From Buddleja alternifolia (taxonomy: Eukaryota > Streptophyta > Magnoliopsida > Lamiales > Scrophulariaceae), in the NCBI GenBank assembly GCA_019426215.1, contig CM033395.1:14126569-14190568 (forward strand): 64,000 nucleotides of DNA, in the 5' to 3' direction. Positions 36,396-48,429 of this stretch are shown here, in pieces (within the stretch, counting starts at the first letter, position 1; each line of letters opens with the position of its first letter). The translations under genes and the position numbers were made by a program. The notes under the pieces are model-generated. The model made no database searches. It worked only from the letters and a program-made list of their open reading frames with translations, and was not told the origin of the DNA.

Positions 36396-37358
36396 GAGGA
36401 GCTAAGAATCTGATACTATATTCAGATTCGCAACTCGTGACAAAGCAAGTAGAGGGAGAATATGAAGCCAAGAAAAATAGAATGGTGGAGTATCTAAAAA
36501 CCATAGATGCATTACTGAAAAACTTCGATAAGCTGGAGGTACACCAAATACCTCGAGCCAAAAATGCCAAGAGAAATAGCAGCTGATAACGGACGACAGT
36601 TCAGTGAAGCCAAGCTGAGGAATTGGTGTGAGGAGATGGGGATTCAGCAGCGTTTTAGCTCGGTAGTTCACCCTCAAACCAATGGTCAGGTTGAGGTCAC
36701 TAATAGAATTATAGTGCAAGGTTTAAAAACTAGGTACGCATACTTGAAACTTCTCTATTGTATCTGTTCCATTCTTCTAAATTTATCATCCAATTCTGTA
36801 TACCTTCTCTATATATGTGTCGCTAACCCATCTACAAAATTGAAACCTCGTTCTAATAGACTGGAGGGAATAGGGGAAAATTGGGTGGATGAGCTACAAT
36901 CTGTATTGTGGTCATATCGGACCACTCCCAAATCTACTACAGAAGAGAGTCCTTTTAACCTGGTGTATGAAGCCGAAGCTGTCATACCTACGGAGATTAG
37001 GGTACAGACCCACTGGTTCAAGTACTTTGACCCAGAGCAGAATGAGGAGAGGTTAAGAGAAGACCTGGATTTGATCGAAGAAAGCAGGACGAAGGCATAC
37101 CTAAGAATGGAAAAATACAAGCAGAGAATCCAAAGAGCTCAAGGAGTAAAAGTGAAGACCCGAGCTCTCCAGGTGGGAGACTTGGTGCTAAAGAGGGTGG
37201 AAGCGGTCCACACAGTAAAGAAGCTGGACCTCATTTGGGAAGGACCATACAAAGTGGTCAAGGTGTTAGTTAGAGGAGCTTATGAGTTGACGGATGGCAG
37301 TGGGAAATCACTCCCTCACCCCTGGAATATCCAAAATCTTAAAAAAATTTATGTCTAA
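36396..37358 (+). pseudogene. End of second RNase H plus deleted integrase of the Tat element
   Basis: The first 165 bp complete the RNase H cut at 20057 (LYSDSQLVTKQVEGEYEAK ... HQIPRA). A deletion junction near 36560-36575 then joins this directly to the middle of integrase. The first catalytic Asp and the zinc-binding N-terminus are therefore gone. What remains is open from 36564: the second Asp in AADNGRQF, the Glu region QTNGQVEVTNR, WSYRTTPKSTTEESPF, and the C-terminal GPY module (LIWEGPYKVVKV ... NLKKIYV), ending at 37356-37358. An intron-like 126-nt block (36734-36859) sits inside. Confidence 0.9.
36734..36859 (+). other. Intron-like in-frame insertion in the Tat integrase
   Basis: The block begins GTACGC after ACTAG and ends TTCTAATAG before ACTGGAGGG. 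It has a ctaac branch-point-like site about 37 bp before the end and T-rich sequence throughout. Removing it joins GLKTR to LEGIGENW, the contiguous order expected in gypsy integrases. It is 126 nt, a multiple of three, with no stop, so retention leaves the frame open. Splicing is inference. Confidence 0.6.
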
Positions 37359-38701
37359 ACGTTCTTTATCTTAACTAATGCTATTATAAGTTGAGTATTT
37401 TACAGGAATACATGGTAGAAATGTAACATCCCTTCCGCAGGATTAGATGCAGAGCTCCTCCCAAAATTTTAGTAAGAATTTGCTTTGTTTTTATAAAATT
37501 TGTGAGTATTATGCCTATATTTTTCTATGTGAATATACGTTGACATGATAGTGCAACTGTGAAAAGAAGTAAAGGGGAGTTGGTGGAACTGGAGGTAGTC
37601 AGAGTTAGGATGCACCACCTGGGTGGGTAGCCGGGATTTGTTAAGTTAGGCGGCCTGCGGCTTCCAATCCGATGGCCCCACACAAAGAGGATATAAGGGT
37701 GAGTTGGTGTGGAATTATTCTAGGAATAATTCTGTGACCAACTCGCTTTGGAAGACCGGGGTCAAGGGAGCTACCAGGCTGGTTGGAGATATAAGGCTGG
37801 AGGAGGGGACTAATTCTCCTGCTCCTGGCTGAAATAAGGTGGGAAAATCGGGAAAAGAGGGTACAAGGAAAGATGCTAACGGTAGCAAGCTGGCCAGCTG
37901 TGAGCCTGTTGATGAAATATGTGGGAATGGAGAGGAGAAAAAGGGGAAACAAGGAAGGTGAAAAATGATGAGATTGGCAGGTCTTCACGACTGCATGAGA
38001 TTGGCAGGTCTTCACGACTGCATGAGGGGGGCAAGTCTCCATGGTGGCATCATGGCACAACTGGAAGCTATGGCTCAACTTATGCTTTGTCAAAACTCAC
38101 TGAGTAAAACCAACAAGTTGATTTGTGTATAGAATATTTGTTTGTATGATGCTTGTCAGGATCGGTTCCTAAGCTGGAAGGAAAAGCACATGTATGGCCC
38201 TAGAAAGGTGTAAGTATTGTCTCACAGTATCTAACACTTTAAGTCTTATGTATATGTTAAAAGAGCATTGTTAACACCATTTGTTGACCAAACGGTTAAT
38301 CCTGCCTGCAGAGCTGACTAACCCGCCTCCCCTGGGGGGAAAACAAGTTTTGTGTGTTCAAAATTTTTAGGAAAAACAGCGAACATCCTCAGGAGATATT
38401 GTACAAAGACAATTCAATGGGTAAACAAGTACGTATGATCATGCATATCTAAAAAACTATGATATAAACTGTGTAAAATGCAGGAACTAGAAAGGAAGCA
38501 TATTAAAACATATTCCTAATACTCCCTCAAGGGGAAAAAAGACCATCAAAAGATGTCTCTGCCTAAAACTAGGCAGACAAAACACAAAAACAGAAATTAA
38601 ATTGTCCAATGGGCTACATATGCCCAAAACAAAAACTTGGAAGAGTTGTACGAGGGGCTACATTTGCCCAAATAAGCACCATCACCAACATTCGTAAAAA
38701 A
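37359..38701. other. Non-coding 3' region of the Tat element
   Basis: No conserved protein segment is seen between the integrase stop and the end of the antisense ORF. The stretch holds a 27-bp tandem duplication (37970-38023, gagattggcaggtcttcacg type, two full units and a degraded third). No other structure is clear. Confidence 0.6.
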
Positions 38702-41018
38702 TTATGTTGCGGCGTTAGTTTCAATCCCCGCAGGTGCATCATCCGCTTGGCCAGAAGGAGTCGCATCTGCAGCTAAAGGCTGGTCCACCATGGTACCTTC
38801 TGGTTGGACAGCCACAAGAGGAGTTAAAGGAGAAGTTGGAAGAGGGTCCTCTGGAGGAGCAGGGCGTTCTTCACCCTTGGAGTGAACCATAAAAGCCACA
38901 GCAGAATCCAGGAAGGAGGTAGAGCTGCCTGCAGGAGGGTAGTTCTGAGCTTAGAATTGAGAGATGCACCACTCAAACTCCTTGAAGAAAAACTCCAGGG
39001 ATTGGTCATCCACTTTAGCAGCAAATTCATCAGAGGTCAAGAGGACCGCTTTCTGTGCAGCAGGTAAAGCTTTACCTTCCTCCGATTCAAGAAAGGCCTC
39101 TATCCAGGCTTAGCGTTCCTTGCTTAAGGCTTCCTACAGCTGCACAACTTGGCTATCCAGGATAGCTTTCTTCTCCTTCACCAGCTCTTTGGCCTTGGCC
39201 GCAACGTTACTGTAGTGGGATTCGTGAGCTTGTAGGTCTCGGAGCATTTTTTGCTCTTTCTCCTCCCAGATCTGTTGGGCCTACTTAAGTTTGTTCAGCT
39301 TTTTGTCCAGGTCCTTGACCTCATCTGAGCGGTCCAGGTCTAGGAAAGACTGGACAAATAGCTGGAAAAACTGCATATATAAAGAACAAATTAAAAATCG
39401 GGAATCATAAAGGAAAACAGAGCTGGAAAGAATAAACGAAGACAAACACGTGCCTTTGGAGCAACTTCTAAAGTTATGTCCATGACTTCTTGGCAGGGCA
39501 GATGGTGGCGATCCAAAGGGTTGATTAAACTTTTCAAGTACTCTCGCGGGGTTGCTTGATCCTTGGTTTTCAAAAAAGATTGGGGTGGCATATCCTGAGC
39601 TCTAGAGCGCATTCGCAAAGCTGGCGGATCAGGAGTAGCAAAAGAAAATTGAGGCAGAAAATCCCTGAGATGTCCCTCGGAACCGCGATGTTTGGTAGGG
39701 AGAGCATCAGAGGAAGCATCCAGGTCAGGTGGCTTTTTTCCTGTGGCTATCTCCTTAGCCAGGGCCGGGTCCCGACCTAAACGACCTGAAATAGCTTGAG
39801 GCTGGGTTGAGGGAGCCGCTACCTGATCCGCACCTGGGGGCAGACCACCTGGGGGAGGGGGGAAGCAGAGCTAGAGGTGGACCTGCAACCAGTTTCCCTT
39901 TGTGTTTCAAGGTCTCGGCGGCTCGATTAGCATCCATTAGTTGTTCGGTCCAAAGTAAGCAAAAACCAACATCAGCATACAAAGGGCAAGTAAAACAGAA
40001 GGAGTAAATAAGTACAAAGCTATGCTACCTAAAATCTCGCCCTGCATATCAACCTGCACAGGGCTTAATCCAAAAAGATACAAGAGACGGGGATCAGTCA
40101 ATTTTCCCAAATCTCTAGGCTGCCAATTCATGTAGGCCAGCAAAATTTTATAAATAACAGGCATGTCACGGAGAAAAGTCCACTCCTCATCCTCAGGGGG
40201 GGATATGAAAAAATAGTTTTTCTTCCACTCCTTCTCAGCAGTAGGGTATGAACCTATGAAAGCTGTTTGTCTGCGAGAAGTAAAGTAGAAGACCCCTCCC
40301 TCGGTAGAAGATGCGCGGGGAAGAAACAAAGCGTAAAAGAAGTCAGAGGTGGCTGTGTGGCCCAAACTCTGAAGGAGCACAGAGAAACCTGCCATTATGC
40401 GAATGGTGTTGGGAGCAAGTTGGTTCGAGGGAAGCCTAAACTTGTTAAAAATAGAGATGAACAGGGGAGGTATGGGGAGGCGCAGACTTGCACGAAGTTA
40501 GGCTATATAAAAGCAAGTAAAACTTGGAGGTGGGCGATGGGGTCTATCATTCGCAGATGGAACTACAATCTTATAAGCATCCGAAATACCATAATTCTGG
40601 CGTATGATCTGACCTTGCCTAGGGGTAAACCTAGATGTTAAAACTTCCCAAAATGAGGTACTTTGGGCTATCAAAGCTTTTTCCCAAATGTTTAAGATAG
40701 CTAAGTACACTTCCCCTAGAGCATTCGGGTCAGGAAGGTTCAAATCTTTATTATCTAAAGGAGAACCAGCCTGCCCCGCCTCGGAATTAATATTGGGAGT
40801 TTATGATGGGAGTTTATCCCCACCATGACCATCTGAAAGAGGTTTGGAGGAGGAAAGATCCACAAAATTTGAGTTTCTCAAAGCTTGGGTGGCACTAAAC
40901 GAAGCCTCTACTGGGGGGGGGGGGGCGAGGAACTCTCGGCCATAGCCATGGCGTTGGGTTCCAGCAAGTTCACTTGGTCGGTATAGTTTTGGTATTCTGA
41001 ACCTAAACTATTCGACAT
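38702..41018 (-). pseudogene. Antisense ORF (aORF) of the Tat element, spliced and degenerate
   Basis: The minus-strand frame starts MSNSLGSEYQNYTDQVNLLE at 41018. It reads PNALGEVYLAILNIWEKALI and, after one stop at about 40500, MAGFSVLLQSLGHTATSDFF and KEWKKNYFFISPPEDEEWTF. A donor-like AG|GTAGC at 40028-40029 follows VDMQGEIL. A continuing block EQLMDANRAAETLKHKGK (from about 39948) looks like a second exon, but its acceptor reads TTTGG rather than TTTAG. A coiled-coil segment (39360-39080) and acidic-proline tail (to 38702) come next, with stops. The central block resembles the 'putative gypsy type transposon' domain (PF04195 as I recall it). Antisense genes at this place are known in Grande- and Retand-like Tat elements; their function is unknown. 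Confidence 0.75.
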
Positions 41019-41606
41019 ATTAAAATACAAAGCAAAATTAACACAACTGGATGATTCACAACAAATTAGAGTAACAAAAAAGCAAGAAGATAAGGGAGGA
41101 TAAATACCTAGAGATGGGCGGCGAACGTGGAGTAACTGCCAACTTGAAGAGGGGAAAGAACAAGAAGTGGAGAAGAAAGTAGGGAGAGCTCTTAAAAGAA
41201 CAGATGGAAGGATAAGGAAGGAAGAAATTCAGTTTTTCGTAATTGCATATCTTTTGAAAATATTCATCCGAAAATAAAGACAAACCTTGGAAAAGGGCGG
41301 GTTAAGTTATCAACCCTACACGTGGCCCTGATCTGAACGTTCGAGAAGGAGAGCAGTTATGGCAGCAAGTAAAATTGGCGTAATGATGAGGCGCGATACC
41401 CCAAGAAACATCAAAAGCCTGCAAGGCATGGGGAAGCTCAACTGACGAGGTCTTTTCTATCAAATCAATATTAGGGTTTCCTAAACCCACCTATGGAGAT
41501 CATTCCGATTCTTTAGCTGGAGAAGCTTGGTGTCTCCAGATAATTTGGTCAGCTTGTCCCGAATGTTATCTTCTCAACTCTCGCAGCTTGACAAGTCAAA
41601 CTGCAG

Positions 41607-41621
41607 AGTTGGGAGGACTAT
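41607..41621 (+). other. Polypurine tract of the Tat element
   Basis: The purine-rich gagttgggaggacta and a final t directly precede the 3' LTR start tgatgtagg. This is the expected priming site for the second DNA strand. Confidence 0.7.
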
Positions 41622-42185
41622 TGATGTAGGTAGAATCTGGATCTTGGGCCAAGCTGAGGAAGTCCAAGGCTTAATGGGCTAAATCCCATTACAATGGTGA
41701 ATTCAGATTCATTCTGGAGGACGTTCGACCTGAGCTGGAAGACCTGTCAACCTGGACCTGCGGAGGAGCGTATATCTATTTAAGGTAATGCTGGGAACAA
41801 GTATCAATCATGTCAATACTTTTGTTATTGAAGACCTGGCGGAATTAAGCCATATATTAGCATTAATGATGATTGATCCCTAATTAGAGGTACCCAAAAT
41901 TAGAAGGATACTGATTTATTCTCTTACTATATGTATAATGAGCATAGTTGACTTTCCATAAATTACCCCACCCCATCAAACTTGTATAAATACCCAATCT
42001 TAAGCATAGTGAACGGATACCTTTTGAATCTCCGTGGACGTAGGTCTAATTTTTGGACCGAACCACGTTAAATCTCTTGTTATTTACATTATCGCACTTA
42101 CATTACTCGATTATATCTCACCATTATACTCGTATTATCCCTATTATTAATATGAATATTATTGGTGTGAAACCCACACACATCA
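41622..42185 (+). repeat. 3' LTR of the Tat gypsy element (full length)
   Basis: It is 564 bp with TG...CA ends and CTCTT after it (42186-42190). It carries a stretch of about 290 bp (from about 41755 to about 42050) that the 5' LTR lacks, including ctatttaagg and the likely promoter part. Confidence 0.92.
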
Positions 42186-42190
42186 CTCTT

Positions 42191-42830
42191 GTTTTGCATT
42201 TGAATGAAAAATAATAAGGAATTACGTGAGGTATAGATTATGGAAGAGTGTTCCCAACGAAATTTCACCTAAAAATAGCATTGGAGGGCAAAGTAATATG
42301 ATTGTTGTATAAATATGAGGCATATAGGGATAGTGTTTAGAGAACGATAGTCAAAGCAAGAGTATAATTCTTTGTCTTTGAAACGATATTGCCCCGCTCA
42401 CGATGCTTACGGGATATAACAATAGTTTCCCAAGATTCAACGACTAATGTTTTGAAGTAGTAGCACTACCAACTTCAAAACTCGACAAACAAAATAAAGT
42501 TTTGAACTCTCTTTTTAACTATGTAAGAAATGCACTTAACAAACGTTAAATACACAAAGCAGAGAAGAGAAGAATGAATTGAGTGAGTAATTCAGAAATT
42601 GGGGGGGGGGCTGCTATTTATAGAAAACTATAAGTTGTGGGCTAGCAAACACAATTTTTCAGTCAAGCCCCTGCAGATGCCTTTTCGCCCAAACAGACAC
42701 CTTTTTACCAAAACAGACAGCTTTCTGGCGGAAATGGTGCAAGCTAACCAGGTGCACCCATCGTGTATGATTGTGGCCATCGATCACACAGCAACGGTCA
42801 CAAGATCGCGTTCGTCCTTGTATAGATTTC
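42191..42830. other. Unassigned DNA between the Tat element and a copia LTR
   Basis: No coding domain is recognised. It includes a run of ten G at 42601-42610 and a ctatttataga-type TATA motif just after it. It is the right flank of the Tat insertion and the left flank of the copia LTR that begins at 42831. Confidence 0.5.
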
Positions 42831-44502
42831 TGTTAGGTGTTATGCCCTCTATGCCAATGAGGAAATAGATTTAAGAGGGCGTCTTATTTATATTATATGA
42901 ACATTATTATTGATTAATAAAAGGCATTGAGTTTGTTCTTATAAATCTAATTGTGGCATTGAATGTATTGAACAAATAGGTCCTTAAGATCAAGGTGTAC
43001 TCACCACTGCTTATTTGATAAGTAGAAGCACTGATGGAGTTAACTTATAAACATGGTTCGAGAGTTAAGGAATCTAAATTGGGCATTTAGATTCAACTCG
43101 TATGACACTTGCTTTGACAAGGAAAGTGCTAAGTCTTACACTGATTGGATAATGGGAGTTAGTGTCATGAATATGATTAACGGAGTTAGCTTATTCGAAC
43201 ACGACTCGTTGTAATCCTATCACATGGGTTTTTACTAGGTGATAGTCAATGATGAGGATTACCAGTTATGATAGTATGAGTGAACTTTAGACTTGAGGAG
43301 TCCTTTACGTTGTGCTCGTACTATTGAATAAGTTATTAGAGTAGTTAGGCCCAATCACTCATTGGTGGGGTCAACCTCGAAGTACGATTCTATTGGTGCA
43401 TTCGACAATGGAAAATGGACTGCCAATAAGGAATTCACTATCTCAAAAGTAAACGAGAAGCGACTTGTACTTCATAGGTGCTGTGAAATTAAAGTCCTTT
43501 GGCTAAAACATTAATAACTGACTTATATTGGATATAAAGGGCAGTTTAGTAATTTCACACCAGTAAGTACAGTATCAAGTTATATGAGTTTGACATTCCA
43601 TGACTCTTACTTGATCAGGTTGCATCAGTGAAGAGTTTATACTCATATGGTAATTATAACATAAAGGTACGTGATGAAATATTCATCTCGTAATTGATTG
43701 GGTTTCGGTATAGCTTCACGGGATGGCTTGGTAATAACTATATCCTTGGAATCCTCCCAATGCCAATCAAGACAAGCCTAGAGAGTCGAGCTATGTAAAG
43801 ATGATAAAATAAAGGAGCTTTACTTTATAAAGGGTATTTTATTAATTTCACTTAGAGTGGAAATTATAAAAAGGGATATGTATTGATTATAATAAATATA
43901 TTTAAATTATTGTAATAAAATAATTTTATTCAATCAATATTAATAGTATTATTAATTTAGAATTAATAGCGTACTATTAATAAAAAGATATTAGTATTTA
44001 ATTAATTACCAATTGGATTGGAGTGAGAATATTAATTAAATACTTAACACTGGGCTTGGAATTGGATGAAGCCCAGTACACCTATCCCTAGGTATGCATT
44101 CAGCCGCCCCCTCTTCTCCTAAGTCAAGGAGAAGTCTTTTAATTAAGCACTAGGTGTTTAACTAAAATAAGAACTTTGTCAGTTTTTCATCTTAGAGATT
44201 GAAAAATAGTAAAACAAAAAATCTTTTCTCCCTCTGCATAAACCCTAAGTCGCCCAACCCAGTCTAAGGTGGAACAGGTCGAGCTTCAAGAATTGAAGAT
44301 CGTTTTTCGTGTGATTATTTAGAGGAAGGAACGATCCGTTGCTTCTCAAAAAGTTGGGCTTTAGAAATTCATCGAAAAGGTAATTAGATTACTTCTTATT
44401 CTTGATTTCGATTTATGTGAAATATGAAATTATCAAAACATAAATTGAATCCGGACTTTGCAAATCGAAAAAAAAAATTATCCGCTAGTTCGATTCACAA
44501 CA
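42831..44502 (+). mobile_element. 5' LTR of a truncated plus-strand copia element
   Basis: It starts tgttaggtgttatgccctct and ends gattcacaaca, followed at once by a plant copia primer site. It is 1672 bp. It is a relative of the solo LTR at 16780-18558 (for example the blocks around ttagagtagttaggcccaatc). No matching 3' LTR or pol in this orientation lies in the window, so the element is truncated. Confidence 0.85.
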
Positions 44503-44503
44503 G

Positions 44504-44516
44504 TGGTATCAGAGCC
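44504..44516 (+). other. Primer binding site (initiator tRNA-Met type), plus strand
   Basis: tggtatcagagcc lies one base inside the LTR that ends at 44502. Confidence 0.9.
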
Positions 44517-47007
44517 AAATTCATGATTTTTCATAATTTCATCATGCATTCATGCGTTTATGTTATTTGATGAATATGAATGCATGTTTGAATGTTTATA
44601 TTTTTGACGAAAAGAAATATGTGTTTTTATGTTTTTCGTATTGTATGCACAGACGTAAAAACTGGGTGTTATGATTTAATTTTTTGTATGTTTAAACTAT
44701 TGAGTTTTTGATAATTAAATTGCGCGATTGAAAAGGACGAGACGAGACCATGGTGGGGTCGCCGAAAAATAGCCGTCGGCACATAAACAAGCAGTAGTAC
44801 GGCAGCTGGGTCGCGCTAAACAGCGCGGGCTGTGCGATTGGATCGCACGGCACCATGTCGTGCATGTGTGTGTGTGTGTGACGGCTGGCTCTACCAGCTA
44901 GGGCAACGCCGTGCGTGGGGCTTCGCCCGACAAGTAATAATTTTTGTCAGGCGGGCCACGGACCTTAGAAAATTAATCCTACAAGTTTAAAATTAATTTT
45001 TTAATTTGGGGCTTGGCCCGTTTAGTCCATTGGATGTATTTTGAAAATAAAATTGGGCTCAAGCCCAATTAGCATTTTTTAAATTATTTTTTGTGGATTA
45101 ATTTTAAAATTAAAAGCCCCATAAGATCTTTTTCAATTTTTAAAATTTAATTGGATTTAATTTTTATTACTTTATTTAAAATTGGATTTTAATTAGTATT
45201 AGATTAGATTTAATTTTAATTAGTTTGTTTAAAAAATTGTTTTTTTCTAAGGCCAAAATTGGATTTATTAGCCACTTAAAATTAATCATCAAATTTAATC
45301 CTTGGCATTTCAATTGGATTTAAATGACCAAATAAAGATTGCTAGGCTTGCTTTATTTTATGGATTAAATTAAATAGGGTTAACCTAAATTAATTTGGAA
45401 TTAGATTTAAATTAGAGTTTAATTTTGCTTTTAAATTAATTCACCCATGTTGGGCTCTATTTTCTAAATTCCACCACCCTTTGGATAAAATTCGAGGAAA
45501 AATTAATTTCCCTTAGTGGGCTTGAGATCTATTTAAATTAATCAAGTCACCCCAATTATATGAGTGTGATTGATCTATTGAAATAGTAGTCTCCCCCGCC
45601 CTCCACCTCGTTGGATGGTTCTCAAGATTGTTTTACCTCGTCTTTCACATATGACCCAATTATATGGGTGTCCAATATGCTACCTCAACATTAGGCCAGA
45701 CCCATCAAATATTCCATGGTCAATCCTCTCAGTTCATTGCCTCAATTATATGAGTGTACAATGAGTGATTAGATCCCACAGAGCATCTCTATGCTTAGTG
45801 ATAATCACAACATGTCTCGACTAAGTTAATCCCCAATTATATGAGTGATTCACCTAGCCTCAATGGTGTTTCACATGTTGCCACTTATGATGGAAGGCAT
45901 GGAAGAGAAATCCAATTTCAATTCCATATAGGCCTAATATTTTCTCAAGAGGGAATTGCATAAAATATTGGTCTCATCAGATTAAATTTATCTTGTTTAG
46001 TTTTCTATCCTATGCATGCATTCCAAACACATCATATATATATATAGACACAAAAATAAACCATCCACAAAGTGGTAAACCAGGATGAACTACCTCGAGT
46101 CCTAACCTAATCAATCCACCGAGCCAAAATGGGCTGGACTTCTGGGAAATAAAAATAACCTAACTATTACAATGGATCGCCACTGTGTACAAGTCTTCGA
46201 TTGGCCTTCATCTTCGTATTCAATTACATAGACTGTAATCTAATTACATTCTACTAATTTAATGACAGAAAAATATAAAAGCCAAATTAGCTATTTTTAC
46301 AACCCATCGAAATTACAAACAACGAAAACCAAAGACTAGACTAGGCTCGTGGTTCATCCAATCACATAAAATCATGCCAAGCCATATAATATGTGATATC
46401 CAAAATTTACCTACCTCTTATTCAAAATAAATTGCGATTTATTTGGGATAATTTGGATTTTTCACAAAAAATTACTTTCCAAGGAAAAATAATAATTTCC
46501 AAAAATAATTTAAATTTTTGAAAATCTAATTTCCATAAATATTAAAGTAATAAAATTTTAATTACGCCAAAAAATTGGGTCAGACTTGGGCGGCCCGGCC
46601 CCCGTACAGAGCGTGCTGGACACACGCGGACCCAAAAGTACTGTTTCGGTCCGTTTCGTCCAACGATTCGGGCTGAAATAGTGGGGTTTTTTTCGATTTT
46701 AATAACCCACCTTGAGCCGGGTTGTTACTCCACTTTCAAACCTTTCGGTTTGTCCTTTTCACTACTTCCCACCACCGGTGTTTTTCAAATCCAAAAAACC
46801 CATTATCAACCCAAATCACCCAATTACATAGTTTTTCACGAAACCAAGTTTGTCATAAAAATTCCAATTTTTTATACAATTAAATCCCAAACTAAATTCA
46901 ATTTATAATAACTCAAGGCATCTTGATTTAAGCATTCTTCCAATTTATTCAAACAAAACTAAATAAAGCATAATAAATCACACAAATTAGTTCGATTAAA
47001 CTAATCA
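44517..47007. other. Two copia leader regions meeting head to head, non-coding
   Basis: The left part follows a plus-strand primer site and the right part, read on the minus strand, follows another primer site. They therefore look like untranslated leaders of two opposite elements. Neither reaches a gag frame. The string aattatatgagtg or a close variant occurs about five times between 45550 and 45850, and caagcccaatt-type short repeats occur near 45050. I cannot place the junction between the two leaders. Confidence 0.5.
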
Positions 47008-47020
47008 GGCTCTGATACCA
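47008..47020 (-). other. Primer binding site (initiator tRNA-Met type), minus strand
   Basis: ggctctgatacca on the plus strand is the reverse complement of tggtatcagagcc. It adjoins the LTR that starts at 47022, so this LTR's internal region lay to the left. Confidence 0.9.
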
Positions 47021-47021
47021 C

Positions 47022-48429
47022 TGTTGGGTTGGGTAATCCCCGAGGTAGGTTAGCACGGCAAAATTTAAATTTTTTTACAACTACCACGAAACAAGATTAT
47101 AATGGCCGATTTAATCGAGCTAATTAAAACGAGAAAACTATACTACGCGAAATACCTCCTGCGCTTTTGCCCTCGTACAAGTTTCTGACCTTTTCAACTC
47201 AAACAAATACTCCCTTGATCAATTCTTCAAGAAACCATCGGCCCTCTATGAAAAAACCCAAGCTTCGATTTGTTCCTTGTATCTTCAACCAATCCAATAG
47301 TCTCGCCTCTAAGATGTATCCACATCTCCGTATAATTCCCAATAATTATATAGGCATTATATATGTGGTGCTAGCCTATATAATTATTTTAGATCTAATC
47401 TAAGCTTATATATGAAGTAGAAATATATGTGAAAGATTAATCTCAACACATAAGCAAAACCTTATCAAGAAATAATAGGTGAGGGGCGAGTTTATGGAGA
47501 AAATAAGATGACAAAATTTCTCTCTTTTTCTTTTTCTCGGTGGACGAAAATTTCACTAATAATAAAGTGTGTGTGTGTGTGTGTTTCTTAACACACATAT
47601 TTATAGAGAGACTCCTAGGTCCAATTTGATTGGAAGTCAAGATGAAATAAAATCTCCAATATTTGACTTTTATCTATTCCTAATCAAACTCTAGTAAGGA
47701 GTTTCCTAAAAATAAGGAACTTAGCTTTCAAGCTAACTTGTTCCCTTTTTTTCTCCTAAAATATTTCCTTGATTCCAACTTGATCAAGACTTGGAGAGGA
47801 ATTAAATCCATTTCCTTATTTCGCCAGCCACCTCACCCCCTCTTACACTTGGAGTCCAAAATTTTATCCAACTTGATTTAATTTTTGACTCTTTATTTAA
47901 TTAAATAGTCCAACCATTTAATTAAATATTCCATAATAATTAAAGTCAAACCTTAATTATTATTACCCAATTATTTTTTAATTCTATTTAATTTTCGACT
48001 TCCTCTACTAATTAATAAAACCCTTGGACTTTACTTAGTCGATTAATTAATTAAACTTACTTGATTAATCAAATAGTCTAATTAATTGATCTCCCACCAA
48101 TTAATTAATATTCCTCTTTAGGTAAGTCCTAGACTTTCCTATTTTCACCTCAACTTCCAAAATTGATTAATCATATCTTTTAAGCAGTAACCTCAGTGGT
48201 TAGTGTGTGACCCCTTTGGCTTGTTCATGTTCTAGTAGAAGTACACTTTCCAAAAGTGTAATTGTACCTTTCTATATTTAGAAAGTACTAGATTAAATCT
48301 TCATTGATTTAATCAGACCATGTATTATTCATCATAATATCATGGTACCTACAAATCAAGGTTACTGTCTAGCAACGGACCTAGACACAAACGATATCAA
48401 GATACTCATCCTATCATAACCACGATCCT
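47022..48429 (-). mobile_element. 5' LTR of a minus-strand copia element, truncated
   Basis: The low end is tgttgggttggg, next to a minus-strand primer site. The sequence parallels the LTR at 48430-50597 block by block (cctctaagatgtatccaca; gtgtgtgacccctt; gtactagattaaat). It then stops at gatcct, where the other LTR begins. The upstream part is absent from the window. A (GT)n tract is at about 47569-47583. Confidence 0.8.

Larger units (their letters stand above)
11891..42185 (+). mobile_element. Ty3/gypsy LTR retrotransposon, Tat type, with nested insertions
   Basis: Related LTRs begin TGATGTAGGTAGAATCTGG at 11891 and 41622 and end ACACACATCA at 12176 and 42185. The 5-bp duplication CTCTT flanks the pair (11886-11890 and 42186-42190). 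Order on the plus strand: gag, protease, RT, RNase H, a second RNase H, integrase, then a long region with an antisense ORF. The dual RNase H and antisense ORF are known features of the Tat lineage (Grande and Retand relatives). All genes carry stops or frameshifts. Three insertions (14716-16418, 16780-18558, 20063-36395), each with its own target duplication, account for about 20 kb. Removing them leaves roughly 10.5 kb, a usual Tat length. Confidence 0.93.

Noticed and set aside
36564..37358. Intact 264-codon host gene
   Set aside because: It is the truncated integrase of the Tat element, lacking its first catalytic Asp and zinc-binding end.
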